Shown: positions 21,035 through 32,731 of the stretch, one piece after another
How positions within the stretch are numbered: position 1 is the stretch's first letter
Layout of the letters: every line of letters starts with the position of its first letter
From: Chondrus crispus
Taxonomy: Eukaryota > Rhodophyta > Florideophyceae > Gigartinales > Gigartinaceae
Assembly (NCBI RefSeq): GCF_000350225.1
Contig: NW_005179198.1
Location: forward strand, 46,881-110,880
DNA: 64,000 bases
Direction: 5' to 3'
Translations under genes and position numbers: made by a program
The notes under the pieces: generated by a model
What the model saw: the letters and a program-made list of their open reading frames with translations, nothing else
Database searches by the model: none
Told to the model about the DNA's origin: nothing

Positions 21035-21397
21035 TCCCTCGCTGTCGTTTCACTGCATGAGTCTGTCGTTCTCGTTCCGTTGTTTCTGCCGTCGTTGTCG
21101 CTGTCGTTTTCGCTGCCGTTTCTCGTCGTTGTTTCCGCTGGTCTTCTCGCTGTCGTTGTCGCTCTCGTTCTTGCCGTCGTTCTTGGTTTTGGTTTTCGCT
21201 GCTTCTGTCGTTCTTGCTCTCTTGTGTGAATTGGTTTTGGTCATCGCCCCCGCTGTCTTCGTTGTCTTCGTTCTTGGTTTGGCTTTCGTTCTTGCTGTGG
21301 TTCTTGCTGCTGTCTCTGTCTTTGGTCTTCGTCTTCGTTTCCGCTCCCGCTACCGCCGTCGTCGTCAATCCCGCATTTGGTTTTTCTTCGTTCTCTC
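21035..21397 (+). other. Copia-B CT-rich leader
   Basis: About 360 bp of imperfect GTCGTT/CTCGTT repeats with almost no purines in long stretches. Several frames are open in it in both directions, but all encode low-complexity Leu/Ser/Phe or Asn/Arg/Gln tracts, so I treat it as untranslated leader. It ends at the zinc-finger start codon. Confidence 0.75.
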
Positions 21398-21935
21398 ATG
21401 CAAAGTAAGTTTTGAGTTTCTTTCCATTTCCTACACATCTAAGTGATTGTCTTTGCACGTTTTGGTGGTTCTTAAGAGCAACAATTCCAAAATTTGTTAC
21501 TGACGATTATCTTCATATTCGTTATTGTGAATACCTGTTCTTACGGGGTTGTGTTAGATCTGGAATTAGTACCGGTGCGCTCTGCGCCTGGGAAGCTGGT
21601 CACCGGTCGAACGGTTCGGACATCGGAGGTCGTATCCGTTGAGGTGCTTGAGCCTGAGGATCAACCTTCACCTCGGCTCGCACTTCCGGGTCCGTCCTCG
21701 AGTAGCGCACCATATAGGATTCCTCGTATTCCGCGCTCTGTTCCCGCACCAATAAAGAGAACTACGCATCGACTTTCTGCTCGGAAAGCGGCTGTTCTCG
21801 CGGATAAGCAGTTCAAGCGTGAGCGCAAGAGGAATCGTAAGGTGTGCCCGCGGTGTAAGCGGTATTGTAAAGTGTGCGGCGTTAGTGGCAATAGTGCGAA
21901 GGCCTTTTACGACCACATTCAGTCTAGGTCTCATC
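21398..21935 (+). pseudogene. Copia-B spliced zinc-finger ORF, 3' truncated
   Basis: Exon 1 is ATGCAAA (21398-21404), then a donor GTAAGT at 21405 and an acceptor TTAG ending at 21557; exon 2 starts at 21558. Spliced, the protein begins MQNLELVPVRSAPGK. It reaches the first CX2CX12HX5H finger (CKVCGVSGNS to FYDHIQSRSH) and is then cut at 21935 by LTR-D, which removes the second finger. Intact versions are at 31683-32354 and 40289-40960. The splice model is inferred from conserved sites and frame, not from transcripts. Confidence 0.7.
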
Positions 21936-22043
21936 TATAGAAAGGTCAGCGGGGCAGAGTGAAGAAGGATGGTGGAAGGTTGCTGGTGGTTGACGGGAAA
22001 AGAAGTTGATACCATTTTGCTCTTGGTCGCCAACTATTGGCGC

Positions 22044-22051
22044 TACTTATA
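22044..22051 (-). promoter_or_regulatory. TATA box of LTR-D with adjacent hairpin
   Basis: TATAAGTA on the minus strand is followed within two bases by a 6-bp stem with 3-base loop, CGCCAA-TAG-TTGGCG (22028-22042). Confidence 0.65.
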
Positions 22052-22095
22052 CTCTTCGAACTACATACAATTCGAGCCATTAGGGCTGGTCACGT

Positions 22096-22270
22096 GACTC
22101 TCCTTCTTGCACTGGTTGATAATCAAGTGACTCTCCCTGTTGCACTCTCGGTTGATAATCAAGTGACTCTCCTACTTGCACTCTCGGTTGATAATCAAGC
22201 GACTCTCCTACTTCCACTCTCGGTTGATAATCAAATGACTTTCCTACTTGCACTCCCTCTTGCTAATAAT
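22096..22270 (+). repeat. 36-bp tandem repeats in LTR-D, about five units
   Basis: Units begin GACTCTCC (or GACTTTCC) at 22096, 22129, 22165, 22201 and 22237, and carry TTGATAATCAA, itself a near-palindrome. Spacings are 33, 36, 36 and 36 bp. They lie upstream (in U3) of the minus-strand TATA box, so they could be enhancer repeats. Confidence 0.9.
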
Positions 22271-22681
22271 TTGGGACCGTTTGAGAGTCAATAATATCTG
22301 AATGTACTGTACTGTAGATTACAGATTTTACACTACGATTAATAACCACTGTGGCACATACGTCATACGTGTCACACACGTGTAGGACAAATGTCATACG
22401 TGTCACACACGTGTCAAATCGAGAAAAATGAAACATGTTCAGAATGTACTGTACAGTGCCACGAGGTACATAACTTACACGTGTCAACACCAAAATTGAA
22501 ACATGCTCGGAAATAATAGGAAAGTGCAACCGTGTACAAATATGACACTTGTCCACGTTGAAGACCAAACATCCTGAGAATACTGTTGCAAGCATTTTAG
22601 GTTTCGTCGACGTACACGTGTAATATCTGTCCAGGCTTGTAGCTTAGCATGTGGTCGAAGATTTCCAACACTCCCCCTCGA

Positions 22682-25600
22682 TCACATGCTTTTACTGGAC
22701 ACTGCAAGCCCCAGAAGTTCTACAAACTTCTGGAATAGAATTGGCGCAAGTGCTTTGGTTAAGATATCCGCAGGCATCGAAGTGGTCGGACAATGCGACA
22801 AATACACAATGTTTCTCTTAATAGCATCTTGTACGTAGTGGTATTTTACATCAACATGTTTGTTGCGACGGTTGATCGATTCATTCTGTGCAAACGAAAA
22901 CGTCCCTGCATTGTCACACCCCATCATGATCGTGGGATCAGAATCAAGTCCGAGGACATCAGCAACAACTTGACGCAACCAGGTCGCCTCCTTACACGCT
23001 TCACATAGTGCAATGTACTCAGCTTCACACGTCGAAGTCGCAACCACAGTCTGTTTCCGGGAACTCCAACTGATAGCTCCACCACAGAACTTGAAAACAT
23101 ATCCGCTGGTCGACTTGCGAGAGTCTGAACAACCGGCCCAGTCAGCATCACTGAAACCGAGCAACTCCGGCGATTTGGATTTATTGTCAAACACGATTCC
23201 TAAGTTTCGAGTCCCTTGCACGTATCGCATTACTCGTTTTACACCTGCCCAGTGTGACTCACATGGGTTGGCAGAATGTTGGGAAAGCTTTCCAATGGCG
23301 TATGCCAAGTCTGGACGAGTGACAACCATCAAGTACATAAGGCAACCGACTGCCTCACGATACGGTGCCTTTGTTTCGGAGTCGTTTTCGATAGAATTCG
23401 TGGTTTTGCGACCTTGTCCCATTGGAGTCAGAGAAGGGTTACAAGTCGACATTTTAAAACGGTCAAGCACATTTGATGCATACTTGGTTTGAGTGAGACT
23501 CAATGTCTTGATAGTGCGATCTCTTTGAATCTCCTGACCAATGCAGACTTTTGCTTCACCAAGGTCTTTCATCTCAAACCGTTTGTTAAGCTCCCTCTTC
23601 ATCCATTTGATGGCATGGATATCACTACCAGCGAGCAACAAGTCATCGACATAAAGTGCAATTAGCATGATAGTGTTACCAATGCGTTTAATGTAGAGGC
23701 ACGGATCACTACGTGAAGTCTCAAATCCCAATTCACCGAGTAAGAAATCATCCACTTTGGTATGCCATTGACGAGGTGCTTGTTTAAGACCGTAAAGTGC
23801 TTTCAAAAGTTTACACACGTGATCACTTTTGCTTTTGTCAACGCAACCTTCGGGTTGCTCCATGTAGATGTCTTCATCCAAGTCGCCGTTCAAAAACGCA
23901 GTCACGACATCCATCTGATGAAGTTCAAGGTCGTAATGAGCAACTAAGGCAGGAAGTAGACGAATAGTCGTAAACTTTATGACAGGGGCATATGTCTCAG
24001 TATAGTCAAGACCCTGCACTTGCTGGAATCCACGGGCAACAGGTCTGGCTTTTGCACTTTCAACTATATTGCCATTTGCATCAGGCAGTTGCTTGACATT
24101 GAAAACCCATCGAGATGTCAAGATGTTTGACGCCTCAGATCGAGGAACAAGTTTCGAGGTCTGATTCTTAGTCTGCGATGCAAGTTCTTTGTCAATGCCG
24201 GTTTGCCACAATGCAGCTCTAGGACCGTGGGTTGCTTGTTTGAAAGTCTTGGGACCTTCAATAGCGACATGCGCATGTGAAAGAGGAGCAGCTGCAAAGT
24301 TGCTCCTCCACCATGATCCAGGAGGTCTACTGATTCGAGACGATCTTCGTACAGCTGGAGTCGGAGTTGGAGGGGTGACATTCGGAGTTTCGACGGGAGG
24401 TGATATATCATCTTCACCATTCTCACCTACAGAGTGAGTGTCCTCGTTTTCAATAACCTCTCCTGAAATTTCATCCTCTTCCGACCCAACCTCATTAGCA
24501 TTTGGGGTATCGGCTTCATTCTCATTGTCGCCACCGAGCAATACAACGCCAACGTCAGAGCTGATTGAATCTTTTTCATGTGCAGGAATGTCATGCATCC
24601 CACATGTCGATTCATCAAACTTGGCATCTCGTGAAACAACAACTTTATTCAACTCTCCGTCCCAAAGTTTGTATGCTTTACTGCATTGCGAATAACCGAG
24701 AAACATCGCTTCACGCGCTCGCAAGTCAAGCTTACGGAGCTCTAATTTCGGTAATGTATACCAACACTTTGACCCAAATACTCGCAAATGGCCAACATTT
24801 GGAGTTGACTTCATCCAAATGTGATGGAGAGTCGTGCTAACTGGCCAAGCCCGTGAAGTAACTCGATTGCGTACATATACTGCAGTGGCAAGAGCCTCTG
24901 CCCAGAATCGTTTACTGACCTGTTTATGAGAAAGCATAGAGCGGACAAGATCAATCAAAGTTCGATTTAAACGTTCAGCAACATTGTTTTGTTCAGGTGT
25001 GTAGGCAGTGGTGAGCTGGTGCTGTGTACCGTTTGAATCCAAATATGACTTGAATTCTGTCGACAAGTACTCTCCCCCTCGATCAGTGCGAAGCACCTTC
25101 ACTTTGCGACCAGTGTGCGTTTGGGCAAACTGTTCATACAACTTGTATTTTGCAAACGCCTCAGATTTATTTCGCATCGTGTACACAACAACCCAGTTCG
25201 AGTGATCATCTACAAATGTAATGAAGTATCTCGAACCACCAATAGACTGTACTTCGAGCGGACCGCAAACGTCAGAATGTACCAAGTCAAGACAGTTCTG
25301 TGCTCGAGACGATGATCGCTGTTTCGGGATTACTGATCGCGTTGCTTTGCCAAACACACACGCAGGACAAACGAGAGAGTGATTGTCAGACTTTCGATTC
25401 ATTGCTCTGATCACACCGCTTTGACGAACATTGATGCCACTTACCACATTATTGTGAATCATTGATGCGATTCCTTGTACGTTAACATGGGCCATTCGTT
25501 CATGTAGCGTCTGCAAGGTAACTACGTGAGCAGAGAAAGTTTCATTCATGACGTCAAGTATGAATAAATCCCCAACTTGACTAGCTGTGGCAACTAGAGT

Positions 25601-26127
25601 TGGTCCTGCAGTAACAATGCATTTGTCATTTTCAAATGACACTTGCAAGCTCTTTGAAACGATTTGGCCAACAGACAGAAGCGAGTATCCGAAATCAGGG
25701 ACATGCAAAACGTTTGACAATTTGCAAGGATGTCGACTACCATTGAAGTTCAACATGAATTCTACCTCACCACGACCAGCGACATTGGCTCTAGCCTTCG
25801 TGCCCATCTCGACTGATCCAGATTGCATCTGTTCATAAGTAACGAACAAAGAGCGATCAAATGTAATGTGGGCACTGCAACCGGAATCCACAAGCCATGA
25901 CCCTGCGTTTACTGCCTTCCTTTCGGGAGAAGAAGTCGAAAGCAGGCATGTAAAGTCGCTTTCAGCAAAGGCAGCAGTAGAACTTTCATCTCGAGATACG
26001 AATGCACTTGGCTTCATGCCGGAGAGCACGGATACAGTAAAAAAGTCGCGACGGGCGGCAAGTTTGTTGAGCAAAGTGTGACGCTCAAACACATTCGGAA
26101 TCGCCTCCCATGTCTCTTTTGCACTGC
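22682..26127 (-). CDS. Copia-D gag-pol, pol frame fully open, gag internally deleted
   Basis: On the minus strand one frame is open from the junction at 26127 to the stop at 22682-22684 (about 1148 codons). Order: a gag remnant (SSAKETWEA, ERHTLLNKLAARRDF); protease DSGCSAH near 25880; integrase HHCC (HERMAHV, CPAC) and DD35E core (VHSDVCG, LRTDRGGEY, NVAERLN); RT with YVDD near 23650; and copia RNase H (FSDADWAG, TCEAEYIAL, HVDVKYHYVQ). Between the gag remnant and the protease, at about 26018, roughly 170 residues are missing, including the CCHC knuckle. The true gag start is also gone, because LTR-B abuts it at 26128. Without nucleocapsid it should not package RNA by itself but could supply pol activities. 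The polyprotein is otherwise clean of stops, unlike its neighbours. Confidence 0.93.
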
Positions 26128-27379
26128 TAATGGTAGGTTCGGAGGGGCAAGGGAAAGAAGGAGGGCAGGTTGATGTGTGTGAGTGAAGGAGTTGGTGCCG
26201 AGGTTTACTTGGAGCTGTCTTTCGGCGATACTTATACACTTTGAGTGTTACACTATCCCATTACTTTGGCACCTGGTAAACCGTACCCACCATATGTGCG
26301 ACCAAGCGCGGTCCTCTTCTGGCCCGTCCACACTGTTCTATTTCCACCTTACGAATTGACTATTGACTATCAGTGCACAACAGTTTCTACACATTTTCGA
26401 GTGACTGTAAACCATGGCCGTCTGCATGCAATCGTTTCACACCTTACTAATCTGCATCCAGACATGACAGAATATATTCTTGCACAATGAACAACTTGGC
26501 ATCTCTCTATTTCCAACAACGCAAAGTCCTGTCATATCTCAGTCCCCATACATGCCCTTGTTTCGTACCTTACTAATTTCGGTACACACTGCCAGACAAC
26601 TATGACGGATAGCAGCAATGTGCATCCAGACTTTCTAAACATCTCACATGATATCCGATGTGAATCACACGAGTACTGTCATCAACTTGCATCCAACGGC
26701 GCACCATAACGAGAGCACAGTACAACGTCGCATGCTGACGAGAGTGTAGTACAACGGCGCATGCTGATGCAAGGGTCGCATACAGCGTGACGCGTACACT
26801 GAATACTCACGTAAGTACATGTCTCTTGCGAGAAATACTTGTTGTACTTTTAATTCACATGTACTGTGCTCGGACACGCGCCGGACCGTATGTAGGCGAC
26901 GTGTACAAGTGTACGTACACGCAGCAACCTGCCGATGTGTACATGTGTACACCGCACACAAGTGTCCAGCGCCAAGGCCACACGTAATTACCCATTACAA
27001 CCATGGTGAACAACTTGAAACCCCCGAAATGATGTAATTAAAACGTATACCGATCATTCAAGATATATCACCAGCATGAGTGCATATAAGTGGACAATAA
27101 CAGACCAATAGAATTGCAGCATTTGAACCGACACCCAATAGATTTGCAGTATTGCCTGTGTAGCCCTATAACGGTTCGGGCCAAATGCAAAATTTCGGCA
27201 TTTATGCAAATTTGCATAACCCTCCAAAAGTCCACTTTCGTCCCCAGAACCCCAAAATCTGAGACTTTACACGTGTCATGTGGTGATATGGGGTGAGGGT
27301 CCGGACCGTCGAGTCATGTACACGTGTCGCTCGATTTTGCACTTTCCAGATAACAGCATGTGGTCGCACATTTTCAATA
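26128..27379 (-). mobile_element. LTR-B, 3' LTR of minus-strand copia-B1
   Basis: 1252 bp, minus orientation: starts TATTGAAAATG at 27379 (next to the purine tract of B1) and ends at 26128. It pairs with 32732-33980 as the two LTRs of one element. The left flank is copia-D gag. Confidence 0.93.
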
Positions 27380-27391
27380 CCTTCCCCTTGA

Positions 27392-30300
27392 TCACATGCT
27401 TTGGGCAGCTTTGCACTCGGAAAGCCCAACCATGCCCACGAACTTTTCAAACAGCACGCGACCAAGTGGTTTGGCCAGCACATCAGCTGGCATTTCTGTT
27501 GTCGGACAATGGTACAATGTGACCAGTTTTCGCTGCACCGCATCTCGAACAAAATGATACGTAATATCAATGTGCTTGTTGCGACGATTTGTACATTCGT
27601 TCTGAGCAAACGCAATCGTACCAGCGTTGTCACATCCAACGCGAATTGTTGGATCCGAATTCGCACCAAGTACATCGGCATGGAAGCGTCGAAGCCACGC
27701 GGCCTCTTTGCATGCTTCACTGAGTGCGATGTATTCTGCCTCACAAGTACACTTTGCAACTACTGTTTGTTTCCGGGAAGCCCAACTGATAGGCCCATCA
27801 CAAAGCTTGAACACGTACCCACTCGTTTATTTCCGTGATTCAAGGCATCCACCCCAATCTGCGTCGCTATACCCATGAAATTCCGTACCAAGATCATCTT
27901 TACCAAACACTATTCCAAGATGCTGGGACCCACGCAAGTATCTCAAAACACGTTTCACACCTGTCCAATGCGAATCGTGAGGATCGGCACAGTGTTGAGA
28001 TAACTTTCCAATGGCATACACAATATCGGGGCGGGTCCCGACCATTAGGAACATTAGACATCCAATGGCCTGACGATATGGTTCAAAGCATGGGTTGTCA
28101 TCAGTGCCAGTTTCGGCCACTTGCATTGTGACATGTCCAGACTGTTCCATCGGAGTACCGCAAGGATTGCATGCCGACATTTTGAACCGTTTCAGTACTG
28201 CTTGGGCATACTTCGACTGCGTGACGGTCAGGACGTGTTTAGAACGTATACGGTCGATCTCTCGACCAATACAAGTCTTCGCCTCGCCAAGGTCTTTCAT
28301 ATCGAATCGTTTGTTGAGTTCATTTTTCATCCATAATATGGCCTCCAAGTCACTTCCAGCTAGCAGCAGATCGTCCACGTACAACGCGATAATCATGATG
28401 ACATTGCCTTGACGTCGAATGTAAAGACATGGGTCGCTGCGTGTAGTGTTGAAACCAAGTTCAGTGATCAGAAACTCATCGATCTTACTATGCCATTGGC
28501 GATGGGCTTGCTTAAGACCATAGATTGCTTTCAAAAGTTTACACACCGAATCAGGTTTGACTTTGTCGATGCATCCTTCAGGTTGCTCCATGTAGATTTC
28601 CTCGTGAAGGTCACCGTTGAGGAAGGCAGTCACCACGTCCATCTGACGCAGCTCAAGGTCAAAGTGCGCAACCAGTGCCAGCAGCAGACGAATTGTTGTG
28701 AACTTGATAACAGGGGCGAAAGTTTCATTGTAATCGATGCCTTCTACTTGTTGAAAACCTCGTGCCACAAGTCGTCCCTTTGCAGTTTCGACCAATTTTC
28801 CGCACTCGTCAGGAAGTTGCTTCACTCCGAAAACCCACCTGGACGTCAGGACGTTTGATGCTTGAGATCTTGGAACAAGTGTCCATGTTTTGTTTTTGTG
28901 TTGTGAAGCAAGTTCTTTGTCGATGCCCTTCTGCCAGAAGGGAGCTTCTGGAGAATCCATAGCTTGCTTGTACGAGTTTTAGATTTCAGTCATCACATGG
29001 GCGTGGCTAAGGAGTCCAGCAGTCACCAAAGCTGCTGCCCACCACGCCCCAGGCGTTTTGCGAACGCGAGTGGACCGACGGAGATTAGTTGGCGGATCAA
29101 TAGTTTCTTCCTCAACTACTTGTTGGTCAACTGTTTCCGTGGTTTCGTCCTCCCCTGCAGTTGGCGAGGAGTTGGAGGATTCATCAGAGTCTTGTTGTTC
29201 ATCCGGCGATGATGCTTCTGATGCCACTGCTTCATTTTCTGCAACTTCCTCATCGATGTTCAAGTTGATTGTGTCATCATCAGTTGTAGCCTCCTCGTTT
29301 GTATCCATCAGTTCACCAGATTTGCCTCCCGTGGACTCGTCAAAAGTAACATCTCTGGATACGATCACTTTGTGCAAATCACCATCCCACAACTTGTGAG
29401 CTTTCGTATTTTCAGCATACCCCAGAAACATTGCCTCCTTTGCACGGGCGTCAAGTTTCTGGATGTTGTGTTTTGGTAATGTATACCAACACTTTGAACC
29501 GAAAACACGCAAATGACCAACATTTGGCACAGATTTCATCCATAAGTGGTAGGGGGTCATCTTGAGGGGAATGGCACGTGACGTGACTCGATTTCGAACG
29601 TACACTGCATTGGCAAGTGCTTCTGCCCAGAACCCCTTTGTAACTTTCTTGTGCGCTAGCATGGAGCGCACCAAGTTTACCAAAGTTCTGTTCAGTCGTT
29701 CGGCGACGCCATTTTGCTCCGGTGTGTACGCGGTCGTCATTTGATGCTGAGTATCATTTGCAATCCGAAAAGACTTAAACTCCGTGGACAGATACTCACC
29801 ACCTCGATCAGTGCGAAGCACTTTGATCTTGCGACCAGTGTGAGTCTGAGCAAGTTGTGCAAACATTTTGTATCGTTCAAATGCTTCTGTTTTATGGTGC
29901 ATAGGGTACACTACTGACCAGTTTGAGTGATCATCTATGAAAGTAATGAAGTACTTGGCACCACCAATGGACTGCACCTCTAAGGGGCCACAAACATCAG
30001 AGTGAACTAAGTCTAGACAGAAGTATGCCCGCCTCGAGGACCGCTCTTTTGGGATCACAGATCGAGTGGCTTTGCCGTAGACGCACGCAGAACATTTTTC
30101 AGAGATGCAATCATTGTCAGTATTGTTGATTTTGTTAGCCTCATTACCAAGTAGTTTGACTCCACTTACCACATTGTCACGAATCATCGAAGCAATACCT
30201 TGAGAATGCACATGTGCAAAGTGCTCATGCCACGTTTGCAGGGTGGCAGCATGTGCAGATCCGATGTCACTGACGATGTCGAGAACGTAAAGTTCTCCAA

Positions 30301-31510
30301 CCAATGTCGCAGTCGCCACTACAGTTGAGCCTCGCCTGACCATGCATTTTCCATTTTCGAACCCAACTTTTAGTCCAAGTTCAGTCATTCGACTGACAGA
30401 GAGCAGAGAGGACGCAAAGTCCGGAACGTGCAATACATCCGTCAACTTGCACGGTTCGATGCGGCCATTCACATTTAACTTCAAGTGAACGTCACCACGG
30501 CCGGCAACCTTTGCACTAGCCTTGGTTCCCATCTGAACAGAGGCGGATTCAAGTGGCTCATACGTTGCAAACAAAGATCGGTCATATGTAATATGAGCTG
30601 TACAAGCTGAATCTACGAGCCACGAAGGCGACATCTCCAGATTGTTCGTGTGCGAAGCTTTCGACATCAGACATGTGAAGTCGACGCTGTTTACAACCAT
30701 GTCGGGATCAGGTTTCTGTGTGACAAATGCAGATTGTTTCCGCTGAGACATACGCGGTTTATATCCGCTAGGAGGAGCCGGGCGACGCCCATTCAAATCC
30801 TTTCCCCAGCAGCGGGTTGCCGTATGGCCTGTATGACCGCAGTTCGTGCATTTGTAATCGTTTATGTCCCGATTGTTCGGGGCACGATTAACCAGAGCCG
30901 ATGTCTGTGAGGAGCTAGACTTCATCTTTGCTCGTTGCTCTTCCTGCAGCAGACGACTTTTCACAAAGTCCAAACTGAATATCTTTTCCTCATTACCGAG
31001 AGCATCAAGTGCAACGATGAGAGCCTCGAAACGGGCAGGCAGACCGTTGAGCACTGCCATGGCCATCTCCTTGTCATTGATGTTTACGCTCATTGACTTG
31101 AGGATGGCTGCCAGCTGCTTGACACGATTGATATATGCAAGCACCTTTTCACCGGAAAGCATCTTCACAGTGTAGAACTCACGACGTGCAGCTAGTTTGT
31201 TCAGCAAAGTGTGCCTCTCAAACACGTTGACAATAGCTTCCCACATCTCATGAGCAGTATCAACATCACGTACATGCTCAAGATGCTCATCTGATAGGGA
31301 GAGACCAATCAGTGCTTTGGCTTTACTGTCACCTCTGATCCACTTCTAACGCTCTTCCGCACGTTCCTCACTTGGAACTCTTCCCTCAACGATGTATTGG
31401 TCAACATCACGTAGAGCAAGCAGAAGTTGTATTTTCTGCTTCCACACGTAGAAGTTGGAGTCCGTCAGTTTGTCGATTCTGATGGATCCTCGTCCTCCTT
31501 GATCTTCCAT
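27392..31510 (-). pseudogene. Copia-B1 gag-pol, one frame with three nonsense codons
   Basis: ATG at 31510 begins MEDQGGRGSIRIDKL; the same frame runs 1372 codons to the stop at 27392-27394. Residues: CCHC knuckle 221-234 (CTNCGHTGHTATRC), protease Asp about 300 (VDSACTAH), integrase HHCC from about 428 (WHEHFAHVH, CSAC), and core D505, D568 and E604 with exactly 35 residues between the last two. RT carries YVDD near 28380 and RNase H follows. No frameshift is seen. Three point changes create stops: TAG at 31346-31348 (Lys codon in relatives), TAA at 28979-28981 (Gln) and TAA at 27827-27829 (Ser). Only one of them is C-to-T, so there is no hypermutation signature. Gag and pol in one frame is usual for copia; no frameshift signal is present. 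Confidence 0.93.
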
Positions 31511-31682
31511 TTTAGTGCAAATAAACTTCAAGTATTCGAAAATCCGTTCGGGGATCCCAAGCCGTTAACCGATAGTCAACACAATGGCAAGCCCACCCGT
31601 CTAAGAAATTCGATATGATTACTATGAAGTTGCACTAGGGGAAATTTGCGAACAGATATGTGAATATATTTGGATGAAATCC

Positions 31683-32354
31683 CTAACTATTCTGTTCACA
31701 AACTACCTTTAAGTGTGCGGCACCGTTCTCGTGGCACTTCAGGTGCCCGTGAGACTCAAAGACGCGATTGCAAGGGATACAACGCGGAGTCTCCTTAGCG
31801 TTGGCAACTTGAATGCAATGAGACCTAGACTGAATGTGGTCGTAAAAGGCCTTCGCACTATTGCCACTAACGCCGCACACTTTACAATACCGCTTATACC
31901 GCGGGCACACCTTACGATTCCTCTTGCGCTCACGCTTGAACTGCTTATCCGCGAGAACAGCCGCTTTCCGAGCAGAAAGTCGATGCGTAGTTCTCTTTAT
32001 TGGTGCGGGAACAGAGCGCGGAATACGAGGAATCGTATATGGTGTGCAACTCGAGGACGGACCCGGAAGCGCGAGCCGAAGTGAAGGTTGATCCTCAGGC
32101 TCAAGCACCTCAACGGATACGACCTCCGATGTCCGAACCGTTCGACCGGTGACCAGCTTCCCAGGCGCAGAGCGCACCGGTACTAATTCCAGATCTAACG
32201 CAACCCTGTAAGAACAGGTATTTACAATAACGAATATGAAGATAATCGTCAGTAACAAATTTTGAAATTATTGCTCTTAAAAACCACCAAAACGTGCAAA
32301 GACAATCACTTAGATGTGTAGGAAATGGAAAGAAACTCAAAACTTACTTTGCAT
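31683..32354 (-). CDS. Copia-B1 accessory protein, two U1/JAZ-type zinc fingers, spliced
   Basis: Minus-strand exon 1 is 32354-32348 (ATGCAAA), the intron is 32347-32195 (GTAAGT...TTAG, 153 bp) and exon 2 is 32194-31683, giving 172 aa. The N-terminal half is basic and Pro-rich. Then come a Lys/Arg tract (FKRERKRNRK, possible nuclear signal), finger 1 CKVC-x12-HIQSRSH, a 12-residue linker and finger 2 CIPC-x12-HENGAAH. Both fit CX2CX12HX5H exactly, the spacing of U1-type fingers, many of which bind double-stranded RNA. It lies between leader and gag, about 170 bp from the gag ATG, in the same orientation. Copia elements normally have nothing here. The ORF has no stop although gag-pol of this copy has three. 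The splice model is inferred; unspliced reading would give a different N-terminus. Its role (RNA binding, regulation of splicing or silencing) is a guess. Confidence 0.75.
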
Positions 32355-32717
32355 GAGAGAACGAAGAAAAACCAAATGCGAGATCGACGACGACGACGGT
32401 AGCAGGAGCGGAAACGAAGACGAAGACCAAAGACAGAGACAGCAGCAAGAACCACAGCAAGAACAAAAGCCAAACCAAGAACGAAGACAACGAAGACAGC
32501 GGGGGCGATGACCAAAACCAATTCACACAAGAGAGCAAGAACGACAGCAGCAGCGAGATCCAAAACCAAGAACGACGGCAAGAACGAGAGCGACAACGAC
32601 AGCGAGAAGACCAGCGGAAACAACGACGAGAAACGGCAGCGAAAACGACAGCGACAACGACGGCAGAAACAACGGAACGAGAACGACAGACTCATGCAGT
32701 GAAACGACAGCGAGGGA
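32355..32717 (-). other. Copia-B1 CT-rich leader
   Basis: Minus-strand CT-rich GTCGTT-type leader between primer site and zinc-finger start, collinear with 21035-21397. Confidence 0.75.
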
Positions 32718-32731
32718 CTGGGCCCATAATC
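32718..32731 (-). other. Copia-B1 primer-binding site (one base changed)
   Basis: Minus strand GATTATGGGCCCAG, one base different from the 21021 copy, directly after the LTR. Confidence 0.88.

Larger units (their letters stand above)
21936..22670 (-). mobile_element. LTR-D (3' LTR of the copia-D element)
   Basis: A 735-bp LTR, minus orientation, starting TGTTGGAAATC at 22670. It shares only its two end regions and core promoter with LTR-A: the first bases through GACCACATGCT, the GTCAGCGGGGC end, and TATAAGTA. The middle differs and holds five 36-bp tandem units plus ACACGTGT motifs. It is preceded on the minus strand by a purine tract (plus-strand CTCCCCCTC, 22671-22679). It interrupts a copia-B zinc-finger ORF at 21935. 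Confidence 0.88.

Noticed and set aside
21057-21446. Leu/Ser/Phe-rich frame (and its Asn/Arg/Gln-rich antisense) in the copia leaders
   Set aside because: Low-complexity translation of GTCGTT repeats, open in several frames on both strands; treated as untranslated leader. The same applies to the copies at 32306-32702, 39909-40337 and 63669-63986.
22096-22270. Possible CRISPR array
   Set aside because: Contiguous 36-bp tandem units without unique spacers, inside a eukaryotic LTR.
22682-26239. Reading the copia-D frame 37 codons into LTR-B as a chimeric 1185-aa protein
   Set aside because: The upstream part has no ATG start (it would begin with GTG next to the TATA box) and is simply LTR read-through.
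27392-31510. RIP-like or APOBEC-like hypermutation of copia-B1
   Set aside because: The three nonsense changes are A-to-T, C-to-T and C-to-A; there is no bias.
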